NCBI GenBank assembly: GCA_911728455.2
Contig: OU452231.1
Span: 935,001-999,000, forward strand
Origin: Marthasterias glacialis
Taxonomy: Eukaryota; Echinodermata; Asteroidea; Forcipulatida; Asteriidae
Length of the DNA stretch: 64,000 nt
Reading direction: 5' to 3'
The notes under the pieces are model-generated. The model was not told where the DNA came from. It worked only from the letters and a program-made list of their open reading frames with translations, and ran no database searches. The position numbers and the translations under genes were made by a program. Positions 60,563 to 64,000 of this stretch are shown one piece after another. The stretch's first letter is position 1, and every line of letters begins with the position of its first letter.

Positions 60563-60818
60563 ACAATTCAATGATTACTCACTTAACATTTGCACAACTT
60601 TTAGAAATCTAGTTATATAAATGATCTTTGTGACTTAATGTGTTGAAATTTGATATGGATGGTAACCAAGTTTAACACATCAAGGTGAACGACAATTCAA
60701 TGATTACTCACTTAACGTTTGCACAGGTTTTAAAACTCTAGTTGCATGAATGATCTTTGTAACTTAATGTGTTGAAATTTGATACTAATGGTAACAAAGT
60801 TCAACACATCAAAGCATG
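60563..60818. repeat. Tandem duplication of 129 bp
   Basis: Two adjacent copies starting ACAATTCAATGATTACTCAC; the unit includes TTAATGTGTTGAAATTTGAT and ends near AACACATCAA. Identity is roughly 85-90 percent by eye, so it is not very recent. Confidence 0.92.
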
Positions 60819-61564
60819 AAGATTATTTAAACAACCAGATTGTTGATACTTGTGTCCTATGCAAATTAACGGTGCAGATTCTTTCTGCACCAGTTTTTGA
60901 GTAGTGACTGCTCATCAATACCAAACAGCGCACAGGCCTAGTTTTCAGTTTTCAGTTTTTTGTAGGCCCTTGATATTTTCCCACACTTCGAAGTTCGTAC
61001 AATTAGATTTCCAAAGTCCACATTATCTGACATGAAATACAACAAGTATTGATGAGATTTATTGTCAGGTATTTGCCTTGGAGGTTTTTAGCTGCTTGGT
61101 TTGAGAGGACTGGTCATTTTCTCCAGAGGGGGAGTTGCCAAAGATGCTTTGGTTATTATAAGCTGTTGTATATCCCAAAGCTTAATGCCCCAGTTTCAGA
61201 CTCGTAAAAAAAAGGACGGCAAAATTACCCTGAATTAATTTCTGGAAATGGAAACCGCACAGACCGGCTTTGGTTTCATTTCTTGAGGGACTCCTGCGTT
61301 CAAGAATGCTTTGAGGTGACAATAAAAAAATGCAATTCTGGGTCAGATTGTATAAGTGAGTTTTGACAGCAGGGGATACAATGCCGCTTGTGTTTTCCTC
61401 AGATTTTGTTTATTATGTTTGCTTACATGTAAGGAGATACTGGATTCGAGGCATGATTGAGTTATAAATGTACTTCTGTGTGATATTTCCTCATGTCTCG
61501 ACAGCAGGGTTCTCCTTAATCACAAGCTAGCATATCGGGCTGATACACGAGTTACCGGCTGATG

Positions 61565-61571
61565 CGCAAAA

Positions 61572-61602
<31 letters not shown>

Positions 61603-62370
61603 CATATATAGATGTGGAGTACAGTATGTGGGAGAGACAAAGACCAAACTTAGTCTTCGCTTTGCGAACCATGTCTCCTCCATAAAGACCAAAAAACTGT
61701 ACCCAGTATCTATCCACTTTAATAGTCCTAATCATAGTGTTAAAGATGTGGAACTAACTGTCATTGAGGCCTGCAACGGCGACGATTCACATCGTAAACT
61801 CAGAGAATCCCACTGGATTCACAAACTCCGAACAATCCAACCATTCGGATTAAACATAAACACAGGTGTTAAATAATTCCTCTTGGCAAATAACTACTTT
61901 ATTTCCATGCTTTTACATTATCAATATAGTATTCTCATTATAGCCCCCTCTCTATTATTCAATGTTTACACTTCTACTGCTTTATTTAGGGAGATTACCC
62001 TTAATCACCTCCCTCATGTGAGTAAATAATCCTGTCCTTTCATGTCAGCCGCATTTCCCACCATGCAGCTTTCCTCCTTTGTTCACTAATCTCCTTTTTG
62101 TACTAACCGACCACTGGACATCCCATTGTCCACACTTCTGTATTTTGATTGGTCATCAACAATCTCTTTGTCTGTATTTAATTAACTTTGATTGGTTGTC
62201 TTTTTCCCGCCTATTTTGGATACTCTCCATCTATTTTAATCCCAAGGTTTTTCTATAAATGGATCTGTTTTTATGTTTGTGCTTGTTTTTGCCTCTGACG
62301 AAGGTCCGGTTTGGATCGAAAGCTAAGGCCATCAACCCTACTAGTTTTATATATATATATATGTATATAT
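61565..62370 (+). mobile_element. Penelope-like retroelement, 3' fragment
   Basis: Flanked on both sides by (TA)n. The left (TA)n (about 61570-61610) runs into the GIY-YIG coding end, 61611-61876. The 3' untranslated part runs to a second (TA)n near 62348-62370 and contains CCTCTGACGAAGGTCCGG with TCGAAAG (62292-62322), resembling the hammerhead-ribozyme core known from Penelope-like elements. The reverse transcriptase is absent, so this is 5'-truncated. Confidence 0.75.
61611..61876 (+). pseudogene. GIY-YIG endonuclease domain end, Penelope-like
   Basis: Frame: CGVQYVGETKTKLSLRFANH, then PVSIHFNSPNHSVKDVELTV, ending in KLRESHWIHKLRTIQPFGLN and a stop after NTGVK. C-x2-QYVGET-x3-L-x2-RF-x-x-H is the YIG half of the GIY-YIG nuclease. 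HF-x4-HS-x-x-D and KLRE-x-x-WI-x-xLRT-x-x-P-x-GLN are the C-terminal wording of Penelope-like element proteins. The upstream reading frame in (TA)n (repeated Tyr-Ile) is not protein. Preserved reading frame to the stop suggests a fairly young insertion. Confidence 0.85.
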
Positions 62371-63869
62371 TTTTTTTTAAGACCAAATTCACAAAATATC
62401 ATAACTTGAAACTTTTTTGTATACTCCAGATTGCACGGAAAAGCGTTTCAAATTAAACATAAACATCAAATACAAACATTCTGAGGACCTGGTTTCAATT
62501 AGCCTTTCAGATGAAATATGTTAATTACATTCACGCATGCGTACAGACATTATTGGTTGGCAAACGCCATAGATTTGTGTTAGGCAGATGCACAAACAGG
62601 TGTGCGTCATGCCACCATCAGCCCCATATAAAAAAGCGCGATGTTCCCTCATTTTGTCCACCAGTAGTCTTAGTGAGCACGCGTGATGTGCAATTGACAT
62701 TTTTCATGGCAAAGGTGTATTCAGCGTGCTTCGGTCACACTTTCAAAATTTGGGTCCAGAAAGCCCCAAAGTTTTGAAAAGTCCAAGGGAGAACCCTGCA
62801 ACAGGGAAGGTCTATTGCGCCTGAAACTCTTAATATTCTATGAAGGAGTGTAGCATTTAAACCTAGCAGCTTGAAGGGGACTCGTGATCACTTTTCCTGA
62901 ACAAGTTGATGAGTCAATTTTCACCTTTGATCAGGCTGAAATTATTGAAGCCAAAGCTGGCTTGCCTCTGAAATGGGTGAACATAAATGTTATTGAACAA
63001 GGCTAGGTGATAAAAATGAAAATAATAATAGTGATTGAACCTAGTTTATACAGCATGTAGACATATGAAGTTACATACAGATGTCGATCCTTGCTAGATT
63101 CCATCAAAGTAGCATCAACATTTTGGCTTCTGTATACAAAGAGTTGAATGAAAACCTCTATCATGATACAAAATAAAACAAAAATTGCTCTATAGTAAAT
63201 ACCCAAAGTATAGTTTTATTGTTAGTAAATTAGAGATGGGTTCTGAAAAGTATGGAGGCAATCTACAACACTTTTGAATTGGTGGTGAAAACATTGGTTC
63301 AAAGTGCTTTGTTGTCGTGCAGATGTAGGGCCTACTTGTATAGTCTTAAATTAACTTTCCCAAGATGTTTTGGGGACTTAGTGGGGATATCAGGAATAGT
63401 TTGATTTTGGAGGGTTTGAAGTCATTTCTGATGGAGCTGAGGGACGGCTTTTTGGCTTCTTAGTTTGGTTTGGGGTTCTTGTTATTCCTACTTCATGTGG
63501 TTATTTCTAAGGGTGTTTCCAGGTTGTTTTGCTTGTAATAGGTTTTTGTAATTGTTTTTGTTTAAAATCTTTACGTTTTTGCAATTTTAACAAAAAAATT
63601 GTGAGCCAATCCATTTTAATAATATATTTAATGACATTTTTATTGTTGTCAGGGTTCTGGTTTTACACATCTTATGATGACAGTTTTTTATACTTTTGTA
63701 TTTCCTTGACAGCCCCTTGTTCAACTTTTATTCATTGCACAGTACGTCAAAAGAAAAAAAAAATAATAAGTCATATCCAAAGTGTCATTTAGCATCTGAT
63801 AGAATCTCTTAAATCGTAAGCCAGTCTCAATATTGATTGGTATTGTCTTTATTTATTTGTGTCATGTAG

Positions 63870-63957
63870 GCAGGTGATAAGAGGTATCATCCAACTTGTG
63901 CCAAGTGTGGTCGCTGTGGGAGTCACTTCACTGAAGGAGAAGACATGTATATCCAGG
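63870..63957 (+). CDS. ABLIM: ABLIM exon: LIM4
   Basis: Internal coding exon near the right edge. Acceptor GTGTCATGTAG, donor GTAAGG. It starts on a codon boundary and ends with one base. The peptide AGDKRYHPTCAKCGRCGSHF continues TEGEDMYIQG. With the preceding exon this gives C-x2-C-x16-H-x2-C-x2-C-x2-C of LIM4; the last zinc ligands should lie in the next exon, outside the window (the family has a W-H-P-x-C text soon after). AGDK-x-YHP-x-CA-x-C and FTEGE-x-MY are near-diagnostic for ABLIM LIM4. The rest of the protein, expected to include a dematin-like region and a villin headpiece, must lie beyond base 64000. Confidence 0.95.
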
Positions 63958-64000
63958 GTAAGGATCCAATCAATGTATAAAACAAACTGATAACAATGCA

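Larger units (their letters stand above)
60189..63869 (+). other. ABLIM: Intron within LIM4
   Basis: A 3.68 kb intron. It holds a diverged MITE near 60335, a 129-bp tandem duplication at 60563, and a Penelope-like retroelement fragment at 61565-62370. The sequence from 62371 to 63869 has no feature I can name. Confidence 0.85.

Overview
This is a 64 kb piece of an animal genome, AT-rich, with one partial protein-coding gene on the + strand. Splice sites, codon phases and LIM zinc-ligand spacing identify it as an actin-binding LIM protein (ABLIM / limatin / UNC-115 family). The repeats (tRNA-derived SINEs with a GTAAAAGAACCCAG-type body, TTAA-flanked MITEs, TAGGACTAG foldback elements) look like those of marine invertebrate deuterostomes. 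My guess is an echinoderm, possibly a sea star; that is recollection of repeat types, not a search.

Layout: 1-13055 is sequence upstream of the first visible coding exon (5' intron or 5' flank) and has no gene I can support. Exon 13056-13160 carries the first half of LIM1. A 35.6 kb intron (13161-48810) follows, full of repeats: minisatellites (a 42/43-bp array near 25 kb), SINEs, MITEs, LINE fragments. Exon 48811-48994 completes LIM1 and starts LIM2. A candidate 93-bp cassette exon lies at 52014-52106. Exon 57607-57782 ends LIM2 and encodes a Lys/Ser-rich linker, 58677-58803 and 60095-60188 encode LIM3 and the start of LIM4, and 63870-63957 encodes most of LIM4. The gene continues past the right edge, where the family's C-terminal dematin-like and villin-headpiece regions would be expected. 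Every exon junction matches in phase (1/1, 1/2, 2/1, 1/2, 2/0, 0/1).

The rest of the window is a graveyard of mobile DNA: at least ten tRNA-derived SINEs in about three families; several TTAA-flanked MITE families; foldback elements, including two nested insertions that can be read as filled versus empty sites; a Penelope-like GIY-YIG fragment with a hammerhead-like core; LINE endonuclease and reverse-transcriptase fragments in opposite orientation; and a probable Harbinger-type relic with a Myb/SANT-like start. Most short ORFs in the window are chance or repeat-derived.

The most interesting candidate is the unannotated-looking 93-bp exon at 52014-52106. It has the same phase on both sides and resembles the second half of a LIM finger. 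If included, it would insert an extra zinc-finger module into LIM2. No complete new gene system (CRISPR, operon and so on) is visible. Repeat boundaries were read by eye and the repeat list is certainly incomplete.
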